Of a stretch of 64,000 bases of DNA, positions 17,633 through 25,912 are shown one piece after another; the first letter of the stretch is position 1; each line of letters starts with the position of its first letter. Source of the stretch: Cypionkella sp049896245 (lineage in GTDB: Bacteria; Pseudomonadota; Alphaproteobacteria; Rhodobacterales; Rhodobacteraceae); the NCBI RefSeq assembly GCF_049896245.1, contig NZ_JAFCTX010000002.1, forward strand, positions 133,214 through 197,213. The letters run 5' to 3'. The notes under the pieces were generated by a model, which was not told the DNA's origin, ran no database searches, and saw only the letters and a program-made list of their open reading frames with translations. The translations under genes and the position numbers were made by a program.

Positions 17633-17660
17633 GCTCCTCAAGCCTTGCGGCTTTCCTCGC
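17633..17660. repeat. Second copy of the 15027 repeat arm
   Basis: GCTCCTCAAGCCTTGCGGC and the following bases repeat the arm at 15027-15057 almost exactly. Here the second arm is missing, but AAGCC-TTGC-GGCTT forms a small hairpin by itself. It lies between the convergent Lrp and enoyl-CoA hydratase genes, consistent with a terminator role. Confidence 0.6.
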
Positions 17661-17688
17661 GAAGACGCCTGTAAGGGCGGATGAGCAG

Positions 17689-18456
17689 CTACTTGCCGCG
17701 AAACTGCGCCGCGCGCTTTTCCAAAAACGCCGCAACACCTTCGCGGAAATCCTCGGTCGCGCCACATTCCCCCTGCAACCGCGCCTCCAAAGCCAGTTGC
17801 TGATCCAGATCGTTGCCGAATGACGCCCGCAACGCGGTTTTCACGCCAAGGTAAGCCAGCGTCGGCCCCTGCGCCAAAGCCCGCGCCCGCGCCCGCCAAT
17901 GCGCGCTAAAGTCCTGATCTGGAACACATTCATAAATCATGCCCCAATCCATCGCCTGCCGTGCCGTCACCTTATCGGCAAACAACACCGCCCCCATCGC
18001 ACGGGCAAGGCCGATCTGGCGCGGCAACCAGTAGCTGCCGCCTGCATCCGGCACCAGACCAATCCGGGTAAACGCCTGAATGAACGACGCACTCTCGGCG
18101 GCAATCACCACATCTGCTGCCAGCGCCAAATTCGCCCCGGCCCCGGCTGCAGCACCTTGAACCGCTGAAATCGTCGGGATCGGGCAATCGGTGATCGCCT
18201 TCAGCAGCGGTACATATTCCTCATTCAGCACGCGCTCCAGGTCCAGCGGTCCCGAAGCGTCACCCAAATCCTGCCCCGAGCAAAACGCCCGACCCGCGCC
18301 AGTCATCACCAACACCCGCGCTTGGCTGCCCGCGCGCAGCACCGCCGCCAGCATCTCGGCGCGCAAAAGCGTCGAAAGCGCGTTCATCACCTCGGGCCGG
18401 TTCAGTGTGATCACCGCCACGCCCGCCTCAAGTTGATAAGTAATGCACTGAAACAT
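17689..18456 (-). CDS. Enoyl-CoA hydratase/isomerase family protein (PaaG-like)
   Basis: The 255-residue protein is a crotonase-fold enzyme: ITLNRPEVMNALS, the oxyanion-hole motifs GAGRAFCSGQDL and AVQGAAAGAGANLALA, and FIQAFTRIGLVPDAGGSYWLPRQIG. The DAGG and GQDL pattern is closest to PaaG, the ring-epoxide isomerase of phenylacetate degradation. No other paa gene is present, so a general fatty-acid role is equally possible. It is the last gene of the leftward ilv-ccm block, about 60 bp after ccmH. Confidence 0.8.
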   Translation of the reverse strand: MFQCITYQLEAGVAVITLNRPEVMNALSTLLRAEMLAAVLRAGSQARVLVMTGAGRAFCSGQDLGDASGPLDLERVLNEEYVPLLKAITDCPIPTISAVQGAAAGAGANLALAADVVIAAESASFIQAFTRIGLVPDAGGSYWLPRQIGLARAMGAVLFADKVTARQAMDWGMIYECVPDQDFSAHWRARARALAQGPTLAYLGVKTALRASFGNDLDQQLALEARLQGECGATEDFREGVAAFLEKRAAQFRGK

Positions 18457-18518
18457 CGCGTCCCCCTGTTTGCAGCCAGAGTATCAGGGCAGGGCCATGC
18501 AACCAGTGAAACCCAGCG

Positions 18519-18968
18519 TCACTTTGTCAGCAACTCGGCCAGCCTTACCTTATCGGCCTCGGACAAAGTTTCGGCCTCAGCCGCCACCGCCCGCCTGCGG
18601 CTCATCGCCAAAGCAATGCCAGCCCCCGCCAGCAACATCGCAGGTCCCGCCAGCCACAGCATCAAACTCGACCCTTCGGCGCGCGGGCTGAACAGCACAA
18701 ATTCGCCATAGCGCGCCACGACATAATCGACAACCTGAGTGTCACTGTCGCCCGCCACCAGCCGCTCACGCACCGCCAGCCGCAAATCCCGGCTGATCGG
18801 CGCATTGGAATCGTCAATATCCTCGCCCTGACAGACCGGGCAGCGCAGGTTCTGCGAGATCGCCCGCGCCCGCGCCTCAAGCCCCGGATCTTTCAGCATT
18901 TCATCGGGTTGCACCGCAAACGCAGGCGAGGCCAGCAGCAGCAGCGCCAGTAAAACCGCCCGCATCAT
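18519..18968 (-). CDS. ccmH: Cytochrome c maturation protein CcmH (CycL)
   Basis: CcmH keeps the haem-binding cysteines of apocytochrome c reduced on the periplasmic side. The 149 residues comprise a signal peptide/anchor (MMRAVLLALLLLASPAFA), the redox motif LRCPVCQ (C43, C46) and a C-terminal membrane helix near 103-122. It overlaps the ccmF stop by 4 bases (tandem ATGATG), so the two are translationally coupled. Either ATG, 18968 or 18965, may be used. Confidence 0.93.
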   Translation of the reverse strand: MMRAVLLALLLLASPAFAVQPDEMLKDPGLEARARAISQNLRCPVCQGEDIDDSNAPISRDLRLAVRERLVAGDSDTQVVDYVVARYGEFVLFSPRAEGSSLMLWLAGPAMLLAGAGIALAMSRRRAVAAEAETLSEADKVRLAELLTK

Positions 18969-20938
18969 TCCGCAGCCACCGCCGCAGCAACACTCCGCCG
19001 CGCCCCCGCCGCCACCCGAAACCGCCGATCCGACAGGCTAAGCATGCCGCCCAAAGCCATCAGCAACGCGCCGCCCCAAATCCAGTTGGCAAACGGCTTG
19101 ATGTAACTGCGCACCGCATAGCCGCCATCGTCTTGTGCATCGCCGATCACCAGATACAGGTCGCGAAACACCCCCTGATCAATCGCGGCCTCGGTCGTCG
19201 GCATCCCCGCCACCGGATACATCCGCTTTTCCGGGTGCAAACTGGCCACCTGCACGCCGCCCTTGCGCACGATCATATCCGCCATGGTCGAGTGGTAATT
19301 CGGCCCCTCGACCTTGTTCACCGCCTGCAAGGTCACATCGTAGCTGCCCAAGGCAAACGTCTCGCCGATCTTCACGGTACGAATATCTTCCGTCACCCAA
19401 GCCGTCATCGCGGCCACCGCAAAGATCGTCACGCCCATGCCGGAATGTGCGACAACCTTGCCCAGATCGGCGCGGGGCAGGCGGGTCAGACGGCTTAACC
19501 GATCCGCCACAGACCCACGCCCCAACCGCTGCCAAAGGTCAATCAGCGCCCCCATCACAACCCAAGCGCCCAAGGCAGCCCCCACCGGGCCCAAAGCACT
19601 TTTGCCGGTCTGCACTGCATAAACCAGCAGCCCCACCGCCAAAGCCAACACCAAAGCCCCGCGCAAAGGCCGCAGCGCCCGCCGGATTTCCGCGCGTTTC
19701 CACGGCAACATCGCCCCCACCGGCAAGATCAACGCCAGCGCCACCATGAACGGCGTGAAGGCTGCATCGAAAAACGGCGGCCCGACCGACAGCTTGCGCG
19801 CAAACACCAACTCGGCAATCAGTGGCCAGATCGTGCCGATAAAGACCACAAAAGCCGACACCGCCAGCAGCAAATTGTTAGCGACCAGCGCGGTTTCCCG
19901 GCTGACCACGGCAAACACGCCCTTGGTTTCTAACACACTGGCGCGCAACGCAAACAACGTCAGCGATCCACCCATGAACACGCCCAGAATGCCCAGAATA
20001 AACACCCCGCGCGCCGGATCATTGGCGAATGCGTGGACAGAGGTGATCACGCCAGAGCGCACGATAAACGTCCCCGTCAGACTAAAGCCAAACGCCAGAA
20101 TCGCCAGCAATACCGTCCAAGCCTTCAAACTCTCGCGCTTCTCCACCACAATCGCCGAGTGCAACAAGGCCGCCGAGATCAGCCATGGCATAAAGCTTGC
20201 GTTCTCCACCGGGTCCCAAAACCAGAACCCGCCCCAGCCGAGTTCGTAATACGCCCACCACGACCCCATCGCGATGCCGATGGTCAGGAATATCCAGGCG
20301 GCGAGTGTCCAGGGCCGCACCCAGCGCCCCCAGGCGGCATCCACCCGGCCCTCCAACAGCGCTGCGATGGCAAACGAAAAGCTCATCGAAAGCCCGACAT
20401 AGCCCAGATACAAAAACGGCGGATGAAACGCCAAACCGGGGTCTTGCAGCAACGGATTGAGATCATTGCCATTCATCGGCGGATTTTCCAGCCGCACAAA
20501 CGGGTTCGAGGTCAACAGCATGAACGCCATGAAGGCGACACCAATCGAGCCCTGCACCGCCAACACCCGCGCCTTCAACGCGCCGGGAAGATTGCCGCCA
20601 AACCAAACCGCACAAGCGCCAAAAGCTGCCAAAATCAGCACCCACAGCAGCAGCGAGCCCTCATGGTTGCCCCAAACGCCCGCAAATTTATACAGCATCG
20701 GCTTGGCGGTATGCGAATTCTCCACCACCAGTTTCAGCGAAAAGTCTGAGGTGACAAAGCCATAAGTCAGCGCCGCAAAGCTGGTGGCGATCAGCAAAAA
20801 CTGCACCACCGCCGCAGGGTCCGCCACCGCCATCAACCGCGCATCACGGCGGTAAGCCCCCCACAGCGGCAGGGTGGATTGCACCAGCGCCACCATAAAG
20901 GCCAGCACCAAGGTGAAATGTCCGAATTCAATGATCAT
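18965..20938 (-). CDS. ccmF: Haem lyase CcmF
   Basis: CcmF attaches haem to apocytochrome c in the inner membrane. The 657-residue protein has many membrane helices and the WWD-type haem domain, visible as WAYYELGWGGFWFWDPVENASFMPW (split: WAYYELGWGG then FWFWDPVENA), with flanking conserved histidines. The start at 20938 (MIIEFGHFTL) leads straight into the first helix. It lies downstream of ilvH and overlaps ccmH. Other ccm genes are not in the window. Confidence 0.94.
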   Translation of the reverse strand: MIIEFGHFTLVLAFMVALVQSTLPLWGAYRRDARLMAVADPAAVVQFLLIATSFAALTYGFVTSDFSLKLVVENSHTAKPMLYKFAGVWGNHEGSLLLWVLILAAFGACAVWFGGNLPGALKARVLAVQGSIGVAFMAFMLLTSNPFVRLENPPMNGNDLNPLLQDPGLAFHPPFLYLGYVGLSMSFSFAIAALLEGRVDAAWGRWVRPWTLAAWIFLTIGIAMGSWWAYYELGWGGFWFWDPVENASFMPWLISAALLHSAIVVEKRESLKAWTVLLAILAFGFSLTGTFIVRSGVITSVHAFANDPARGVFILGILGVFMGGSLTLFALRASVLETKGVFAVVSRETALVANNLLLAVSAFVVFIGTIWPLIAELVFARKLSVGPPFFDAAFTPFMVALALILPVGAMLPWKRAEIRRALRPLRGALVLALAVGLLVYAVQTGKSALGPVGAALGAWVVMGALIDLWQRLGRGSVADRLSRLTRLPRADLGKVVAHSGMGVTIFAVAAMTAWVTEDIRTVKIGETFALGSYDVTLQAVNKVEGPNYHSTMADMIVRKGGVQVASLHPEKRMYPVAGMPTTEAAIDQGVFRDLYLVIGDAQDDGGYAVRSYIKPFANWIWGGALLMALGGMLSLSDRRFRVAAGARRSVAAAVAAE

Positions 20939-21019
20939 CGCGGCCTCCCGATTGCACTTGGTATAGGCCAGATCACACTTGGGGCAAATGGCCTGCGCGC
21001 ACGTGTCGCGCAAGCTTGA

Positions 21020-21580
21020 TCACACCCCGCGCGACAGCGCCGCAACCCCGGTCCGCGCAATCTCCCGCAGGCCCAAAGGCCGCATCAACTCGGCAAACGA
21101 GTCGATCTTCTCGGGCGTCCCGGTCATCTCGAACACGAAAGATTCCAAGGTCGAATCCACCACATGCGCCCGGAAAATCTCGGCCAAACGCAACGCCTCA
21201 ATCCGCGCCTCGCCCTTGCCCGCCACCTTGAACAACGCGAGTTCCCGCTGCACGGCAGGCCCTTCCACCGTCAGATCATGCACCTCATACACCGGCACCA
21301 TCCGCGCCAACTGCGCCTTGATCTGCACGATCACCTCCGGCGTGCCCGTCGTCACCACCGTGATCCGGCTGCGATGGCTGGTATGATCCACCTCGGCCAC
21401 CGTCAGACTGTCGATGTTATAGCCGCGCGCGGTGAACAAACCGATCACGCGGGCCAAAACCCCCGGCTCGTTCTCGACGATCACCGCCAGAGTATGCGTC
21501 TCGATCACCGGCGCATTCGGGTCGCGCAACTCATAAGCCGAATGGCTGGACGCACTTTTCTTGATGTTGAGCGGAGACAT
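21020..21580 (-). CDS. ilvH: Acetolactate synthase small (regulatory) subunit
   Basis: IlvH/IlvN confers valine feedback on acetolactate synthase. The 186 residues have an N-terminal ACT domain (HTLAVIVENEPGVLARVIGLF, RGYNIDSLTVAEVDH) and the C-terminal regulatory part (EIFRAHVVDSTLESFVFEMTG). It follows ilvB after a 69-bp gap that holds a GC-rich hairpin, so its expression may be reduced relative to ilvB. Start at 21580. Confidence 0.95.
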   Translation of the reverse strand: MSPLNIKKSASSHSAYELRDPNAPVIETHTLAVIVENEPGVLARVIGLFTARGYNIDSLTVAEVDHTSHRSRITVVTTGTPEVIVQIKAQLARMVPVYEVHDLTVEGPAVQRELALFKVAGKGEARIEALRLAEIFRAHVVDSTLESFVFEMTGTPEKIDSFAELMRPLGLREIARTGVAALSRGV

Positions 21581-21605
21581 CTTCTGCCCCTTTCATCTGT
21601 TTTTA

Positions 21606-21640
21606 AATATCCTCGGGGGTCCGGGGGGCGAGCCCCCCGG
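21606..21640. repeat. GC-rich hairpin in the ilvB-ilvH gap
   Basis: CCGGGGGGC (21621-21629) and GCCCCCCGG (21632-21640) form a 9-bp stem with a 2-base loop. It is preceded by AAATATCCTCGGGGG, which resembles the other dispersed elements of this window. The element is inside an operon and has no T-run in the direction of transcription (leftward), so it may attenuate or protect RNA rather than terminate fully. Confidence 0.6.
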
Positions 21641-21649
21641 TGTGACATC

Positions 21650-23404
21650 TCAAACCAGAACCGCGCCCTTGGCACCGATCACGCCTTGGGTATCGGCATC
21701 GCCCAAAAGCATCTCGTTATGCGGCTTGCCCGAGGGGATCATCGGGAAGCAATTCTCGTGCTTTTCCACCCGGCAATCGAAGATGAACGGCCCGTCATAG
21801 CGGATCATCTCCATGATCGCATCATCCAGATCCTTGGGGTCGGTCACCTGTATGCCCTTGCAACCAAAGGCTTCCGCCAATTTCACAAAGTCCGGCAACG
21901 ACTCCGACCACGATTGCGAATAGCGCTCACCATGCAGCAATTCCTGCCACTGACGCACCATCCCCAGCCGCTCGTTGTTCAGGATGAACTGCTTGACCGG
22001 CGCGCGGAACTGCATCGCCGTGCCCATTTCCTGCATGTTCATCAGCCACGAAGCCTCACCCGCAACGTTGATCACCAGACTGTCAGGATGCGCAATCTGC
22101 ACGCCAATGCTTGCAGGCAAACCGTAGCCCATCGTCCCCAAACCACCGGATGTCATCCAACGGTTCGGCGCCTCAAAGCCCAGATACTGCGCCGCCCACA
22201 TCTGATGCTGGCCAACTTCGGTGGTGATATAGCGATCCATCCCCTTGGTCAGCGCTTCCAGCCGCTCCAGCGCATATTGCGGCTTGATCACCGATGCCGA
22301 GTTTTTATAGGTCAGGCATTTCACCGCCCGCCACTCGGCAATCTGCTTCCACCACTTCGCAAGGCCGTCTTTATTCACCCGCGCCCCGCGCGATTTCCAC
22401 AAAGGCAAAGCCTCCTCCAGCACATGCGCAATGTCGCCGACGATCCCCACATCGACCCGGATCACCTTGTTGATCGAAGACGGGTCAATATCGACATGCA
22501 CCTTCTTCGAATGTGGGCTGAAATCCGGGATGCGCCCGGTGATACGGTCATCAAACCGCGCGCCGATGTTGATCATAAGATCGCAGCCGTGCATCGCCAG
22601 ATTGGCCTCATACAGCCCGTGCATCCCCAACATGCCCAGCCAAGCGGTGCCGCTTGCCGGATAAGCCCCCAACCCCATCAGGGTCGAGGTGATCGGAAAC
22701 CCCGTCGCTGCCACAAACTCGCGCAGCAACTGGCTCGCCTTGACGCCCGAGTTGATCACGCCGCCACCGGTGTAAAACACCGGGCGCTCAGCGGTTTCCA
22801 TCAACTCGACCATCCGCACGATGGCCTCGGGGTCGCCCTTCACCCGCGGTTGATAATGCGACACCCGGCTGGTTTCGATCGGCTTGTAGGTGCCGGTGGC
22901 AAACTGCACATCCTTCGGGATGTCGATCAGCACCGGGCCGGGGCGACCGTGCGAGGCGACATGAAACGCCTGATGAATCGTCTCCGACAGCTTCTCGGTA
23001 TCCTTCACCAGCCAGTTATGCTTGGTGCAGGGCCGGGTGATGCCAATGGTATCCGCTTCCTGGAACGCATCGGTGCCGATCATGAACGTCGGCACTTGAC
23101 CCGAAAGCACCACCAGCGGGATTGAATCCAGCAAAGCATCGGTCAGCCCGGTCACCGCATTGGTCGCCCCCGGCCCGGAAGTCACCAAAGCCACGCCAAC
23201 CTTGCCGGTTGATCGCGCATAGCCCTCGGCCATATGGATCGCACCTTGTTCGTGGCGCACCAAGATATGGCGAATGTCGTTTTGCTGGAAAATCTCGTCA
23301 TAGATCGGCAGCACCGCGCCACCCGGATAGCCAAACACAACTTCAACACCCTGATCCTTCAAGGCTTGAACCACCATTCGTGCTCCGGTCATCTGACGCG
23401 TCAT
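21650..23404 (-). CDS. ilvB: Acetolactate synthase large (catalytic) subunit
   Basis: IlvB/IlvI condenses pyruvate in the first common step of valine, leucine and isoleucine synthesis, using TPP, FAD and Mg. The 584 residues have the catalytic glutamate region VRHEQGAIHMAEGYAR, GPGATNAVTGLTDA, and the TPP-binding GEASWLMNMQEMGTAMQ with NNERLGMVRQW. The ATG at 23404 follows GAGGAAAAGATC. Upstream (23449-23599) lie a promoter, leader peptide and terminator, which make this an attenuated operon. Confidence 0.96.
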   Translation of the reverse strand: MTRQMTGARMVVQALKDQGVEVVFGYPGGAVLPIYDEIFQQNDIRHILVRHEQGAIHMAEGYARSTGKVGVALVTSGPGATNAVTGLTDALLDSIPLVVLSGQVPTFMIGTDAFQEADTIGITRPCTKHNWLVKDTEKLSETIHQAFHVASHGRPGPVLIDIPKDVQFATGTYKPIETSRVSHYQPRVKGDPEAIVRMVELMETAERPVFYTGGGVINSGVKASQLLREFVAATGFPITSTLMGLGAYPASGTAWLGMLGMHGLYEANLAMHGCDLMINIGARFDDRITGRIPDFSPHSKKVHVDIDPSSINKVIRVDVGIVGDIAHVLEEALPLWKSRGARVNKDGLAKWWKQIAEWRAVKCLTYKNSASVIKPQYALERLEALTKGMDRYITTEVGQHQMWAAQYLGFEAPNRWMTSGGLGTMGYGLPASIGVQIAHPDSLVINVAGEASWLMNMQEMGTAMQFRAPVKQFILNNERLGMVRQWQELLHGERYSQSWSESLPDFVKLAEAFGCKGIQVTDPKDLDDAIMEMIRYDGPFIFDCRVEKHENCFPMIPSGKPHNEMLLGDADTQGVIGAKGAVLV

Positions 23405-23443
23405 GATCTTTTCCTCAGTTTGGGCCGCCGGCCCATGGATAAC

Positions 23444-23471
23444 AAAAAGCCCCCGGAGGTGTCTCGGGGGC
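23444..23471 (-). terminator. ilv attenuator terminator
   Basis: Read leftward, GCCCCCG (23471-23465) pairs with CGGGGGC (23455-23449) and is followed by a run of five T at 23448-23444, a rho-independent terminator lying 40 bp before the ilvB start. A competing 9-bp stem pairs 23470-23478 with 23504-23512 inside the leader peptide gene and takes over the first bases of the terminator arm, the arrangement expected for an antiterminator. Confidence 0.78.
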
Positions 23472-23496
23472 GCATGGGAAACCTGATGGTCAACCG

Positions 23497-23544
23497 TTAC
23501 CGGCCCATGCGCTTTATCCTTACGACGACTAGAATGCCAAGCAT
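23497..23544 (-). CDS. ilv operon leader peptide
   Basis: This 15-residue frame reads MLGILVVVRIKRMGR and then TAA. Eight residues after the ATG include Ile, Leu, three consecutive Val and a further Ile, the three products of the pathway, several with less common codons (CTT, CTA, ATA, GTA). It begins about 20 nt after the expected transcription start and lies just before the terminator. Ribosome stalling at these codons when branched-chain aminoacyl-tRNAs are scarce would allow read-through into ilvB. It is too short for normal gene finders. Confidence 0.82.
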   Translation of the reverse strand: MLGILVVVRIKRMGR

Positions 23545-23570
23545 TGCAGACCCCTTGAGCTTCGTCGGGG

Positions 23571-23599
23571 AAACTAGGGCGGCGCGGCAGGGGCGTCAA
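23571..23599 (-). promoter_or_regulatory. Sigma-70-type promoter of the ilv operon
   Basis: Leftward -35 TTGACG (23599-23594) and -10 TAGTTT (23576-23571) are separated by exactly 17 bp. Transcription would start near 23564, 20 bases before the leader peptide ATG. Confidence 0.6.
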
Positions 23600-23648
23600 C
23601 TGCAAATCGACGCGGAATATGTCGCCCAAGCACAGTTTTTTGAATTTT

Positions 23649-23687
23649 AATTGCTAAAACGGCGGCTTTTGTGTAATTTTAGCAATT
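23649..23687. promoter_or_regulatory. AT-rich inverted repeat upstream of the ilv promoter
   Basis: AATTGCTAAAA (23649-23659) and TTTTAGCAATT (23677-23687) are perfect 11-bp arms with a 17-bp spacer. They lie 50 bp upstream of the -35 element in otherwise GC-rich DNA. The position and AT-rich symmetry suit an activator such as an Lrp-type protein, but the protein is unknown. Confidence 0.45.
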
Positions 23688-23820
23688 TTACTCCGACTTG
23701 ATGCCTCCGTTTGCGCCGATTCGAAACCAAACGCCGCCGCCACCCAAATTTTGTGCAGAAAAATCATCGCCTCATTGATGCAATTCTGCCGCTATATATT
23801 GTGGTGAACTTGGCCGAAAA

Positions 23821-23842
23821 CACAAGTCATTCCCCGCTGGGA
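23821..23842. repeat. Short dispersed repeat, copy 1
   Basis: CACAAGTC followed by two variable bases and TCCCCGCTGGGAA recurs at 30367-30389 with only two differences. Both copies lie beyond the 3' end of a leftward gene. The CCCCGCTGGG core is weakly self-complementary. Confidence 0.5.
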
Positions 23843-23869
23843 AGAAGCGTCCAAACGGGTTGCACGCGC

Positions 23870-24244
23870 TTACGCGGGTTGCAGCAAATCCCAGCGGTTG
23901 CCCCAGATATCGCGCCATACCGCGACCGTGCCGTATTCCTCATGGCGCGGGGCTTCCTCAAACACGCCGCCCGCCGCCACAATGCGGGCTGCATCGCGGG
24001 CGAAATCATCGGTGTGGAGAAACAGCCAAACCCGCCCGCCCGCCTGATCCCCCACCGCCGCCAGTTGCCGAGCCTCAACCGCCTTTGCCAGCACCAGTTG
24101 CACGCCACCACCCGCAGGCTGCACCGTCACCCAGCGCTTGTGGCCCTGATCTATGTCGGCGGTCAGGAGAAACCCCAAGCCATCGCAGAAAAACCGGATC
24201 GCCTTATCATACTCCGGCACTACCAGCGCAAACGATCCAATCAC
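23870..24244 (-). CDS. VOC (glyoxalase-fold) family protein
   Basis: The 124-residue protein has the vicinal-oxygen-chelate pattern of paired beta-alpha-beta units: FALVVPEYDKAIRFFCDGLGF at the N-terminus, GGGVQLVLAKA, RVWLFLHTDDF and YGTVAVWRDIWGNRWDLLQ at the C-terminus. Such proteins include metal enzymes and resistance proteins; the substrate cannot be told. It overlaps the bpt stop by 4 bases, so it is co-translated with bpt. Confidence 0.87.
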   Translation of the reverse strand: MIGSFALVVPEYDKAIRFFCDGLGFLLTADIDQGHKRWVTVQPAGGGVQLVLAKAVEARQLAAVGDQAGGRVWLFLHTDDFARDAARIVAAGGVFEEAPRHEEYGTVAVWRDIWGNRWDLLQPA

Positions 24245-25080
24245 TCCCGTGGCACAGAACGCGCTTCGGGCAGCGAAATCCGCGCCACCTGCTCGGCAAT
24301 CGGGTCAACCGACAGCGGATGCAACTCGGCCCGGTGATCGGCAGGGTCGCCGATATCCTGCCAAGCGCCGTGCTTGAAAATCTCCAGCGCGTTGAACCCG
24401 GCCTTGTAGCCCATCTTGCGGCTGCCCGGCACCCAATAGCCAAGGTAGACATAAGGCAGGCCGGCTTCGCGCGCGATGGCGATATGGTCCAGAATGGCGA
24501 ATGTCCCCAGTGACAGATCAATCATATCGGGGTCATAAAAGCTGTAGACCATCGACAGCCCGTCATCAAAAACATCGGTCAGCGCCACGCAAGCCAAAGG
24601 CCGCCCGCGCTCGCCGGGCCCAGCCGCACGGGTATATTCGATCACCCGGCTTTTGATCGGGGTTTCCTCAATCATCGCGGCGAATTCGAACACATCCATA
24701 TCCGCCATCCCACCATCGGCGTGGCGGGCATCAAGGTAGCGGCGGAACAGGCTGAACTGATCTTCCGTCGCCCAAGGGCTGGTCGCATTGCGCCGCAAAT
24801 GCGCCGCGTTCTTCATAATCTTGCGCTGGGTCCGGCTGGGTTTGAAATCCGCGACCCTTATGCGCGCCGACAAACAGGCCGAACATTCCGCACAAGATGG
24901 CCGATACAGCACGTTTTGCGAGCGCCGAAACCCCTGCTTTGACAGCGAATCATTCAACCGTTGCGCCTGATCGCCCTGCAAGGCTGTGAACAACTTCCGC
25001 TCCATCCGCCCCTCAAGGTAAGGGCAGGGCTGCGGAGCCGTCACATAGAACTGGGGCGCAATCGGAAGGGTGTGGCGCAT
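24241..25080 (-). CDS. bpt: Aspartate/glutamate leucyltransferase Bpt
   Basis: Bpt adds leucine to proteins with N-terminal Asp or Glu, feeding them to ClpS/ClpAP (N-end rule). The 279 residues contain the conserved PCPYLEGRMERKLFT, the cysteine cluster SCAECSAC and VYLGYWVPGSRKMGYKAGF. The ATG at 25080 (MRHTLPIAPQF) is preferred over 25095 on similarity to relatives. The VOC gene follows with a 4-base overlap. Confidence 0.92.
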   Translation of the reverse strand: MRHTLPIAPQFYVTAPQPCPYLEGRMERKLFTALQGDQAQRLNDSLSKQGFRRSQNVLYRPSCAECSACLSARIRVADFKPSRTQRKIMKNAAHLRRNATSPWATEDQFSLFRRYLDARHADGGMADMDVFEFAAMIEETPIKSRVIEYTRAAGPGERGRPLACVALTDVFDDGLSMVYSFYDPDMIDLSLGTFAILDHIAIAREAGLPYVYLGYWVPGSRKMGYKAGFNALEIFKHGAWQDIGDPADHRAELHPLSVDPIAEQVARISLPEARSVPRE

Positions 25081-25207
25081 TATCTCGGGCTGCAAGGTTA
25101 GGGATAGCGCACCCTAGCAAGGCCAAGCGCCGCCGCCAAGCGCAATCACAAGCGCGATCCGCACGGGCCAAGCCAGCCGGGCAAGCCAGCGGAAACCCTG
25201 CGCAAAC

Positions 25208-25238
25208 AAAAGCCCCCCGGCGCAAACCGGGGGGCTTT
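25208..25238 (-). terminator. Strong hairpin terminator
   Basis: AAAAGCCCCCCGG (25208-25220) and CCGGGGGGCTTT (25227-25238) form a 12-bp stem around a 6-base loop. Read leftward it ends in a T-run, just after the DUF2852 gene stop at 25262, separating it from bpt. Confidence 0.8.
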
Positions 25239-25261
25239 GGGGTCAGACAATTATCCGAGGA

Positions 25262-25741
25262 TCAGTATTCGCCGGGGCGTGCCACTTCGGTCGGCGCGGC
25301 AGGGGCAGCGGCAGAGGCGGCACGGGCGCGGTCCTCCATAAAGCTGTCGAACTCCGATTTGTCCTTGGCCTCGCGCAGACGTTGCAGGAAGGATTCGAAC
25401 GCGGTCTGCTCATCCTCCAGACGGCGCAGCATATCGGTCTTGTAGGCATCGAACGCGGCGTTGCCCGAGGGGCGCATCGCCGAATGGTTGCCGCCCCAGT
25501 GGTGCGCATGACGCTCAAAGTGACGGGCGCGGCGTTCCGCGCAAGAAGAACGGCTGAACATACGTTTGCTCCAGATCATATAGGCCAGAAAGGCCAGGCC
25601 CACGGGCCAGATGAAGATGAAACCAAGCACCATGGCAGCGATCCAGGCAAATCTGCCACGATCATCAAGCCAGGACTCGGCACGGCGCAGGATAGAGAAG
25701 ATTCCGCCAGAGGAAGGGGCGGTGGTCGAGCTGGTATTCAT
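25262..25741 (-). CDS. DUF2852 domain membrane protein
   Basis: The 159-residue protein has one strong hydrophobic segment near residues 32-57 (FAWIAAMVLGFIFIWPVGLAFLAYMIW), then a basic, histidine-rich stretch (RHFERHAHHWGG) and a helical segment SGNAAFDAYKTDMLRRLEDEQTAF ahead of an Ala/Pro-rich tail. This matches the DUF2852 family, whose role is unknown. Two nearly identical palindromes lie 45-121 bp upstream of the start, so it is probably tightly regulated. Confidence 0.82.
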   Translation of the reverse strand: MNTSSTTAPSSGGIFSILRRAESWLDDRGRFAWIAAMVLGFIFIWPVGLAFLAYMIWSKRMFSRSSCAERRARHFERHAHHWGGNHSAMRPSGNAAFDAYKTDMLRRLEDEQTAFESFLQRLREAKDKSEFDSFMEDRARAASAAAPAAPTEVARPGEY

Positions 25742-25785
25742 CGGCGGACTCCCGTGTTTCGGTTGTTGTGTCAGCGTATCACCCT

Positions 25786-25804
25786 ATGTGAATGCCTTTC
25801 ACAT
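25786..25804. promoter_or_regulatory. Palindromic operator 1 upstream of DUF2852 gene
   Basis: ATGTGAATGCCTTTCACAT is a perfect 7-bp inverted repeat with a 5-base centre. It lies 45 bp upstream of the DUF2852 start and matches the site at 25844-25862. The binding protein is unknown. Confidence 0.6.
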
Positions 25805-25843
25805 GAGCCAAGATGCGCTGTGTCGGGTCCGCTTTCAAGGGTT

Positions 25844-25862
25844 ATGTGAATGATATTTACAT
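25844..25862. promoter_or_regulatory. Palindromic operator 2 upstream of DUF2852 gene
   Basis: ATGTGAATGATATTTACAT repeats the 25786 site with the same 5-base spacing and one changed half-site base. The outer bases TT/AA extend the symmetry. Centres of the two sites are 58 bp apart. Confidence 0.58.
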
Positions 25863-25912
25863 AAGGTCGGATCAAGAGCCAAAAATGCGCGAAAACCTGC
25901 CTAAATCAATCC

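Noticed and set aside
21164..23125. 653-codon frame opposite ilvB/ilvH
   Set aside because: Antisense shadow of two certain genes; basic, low-information translation.
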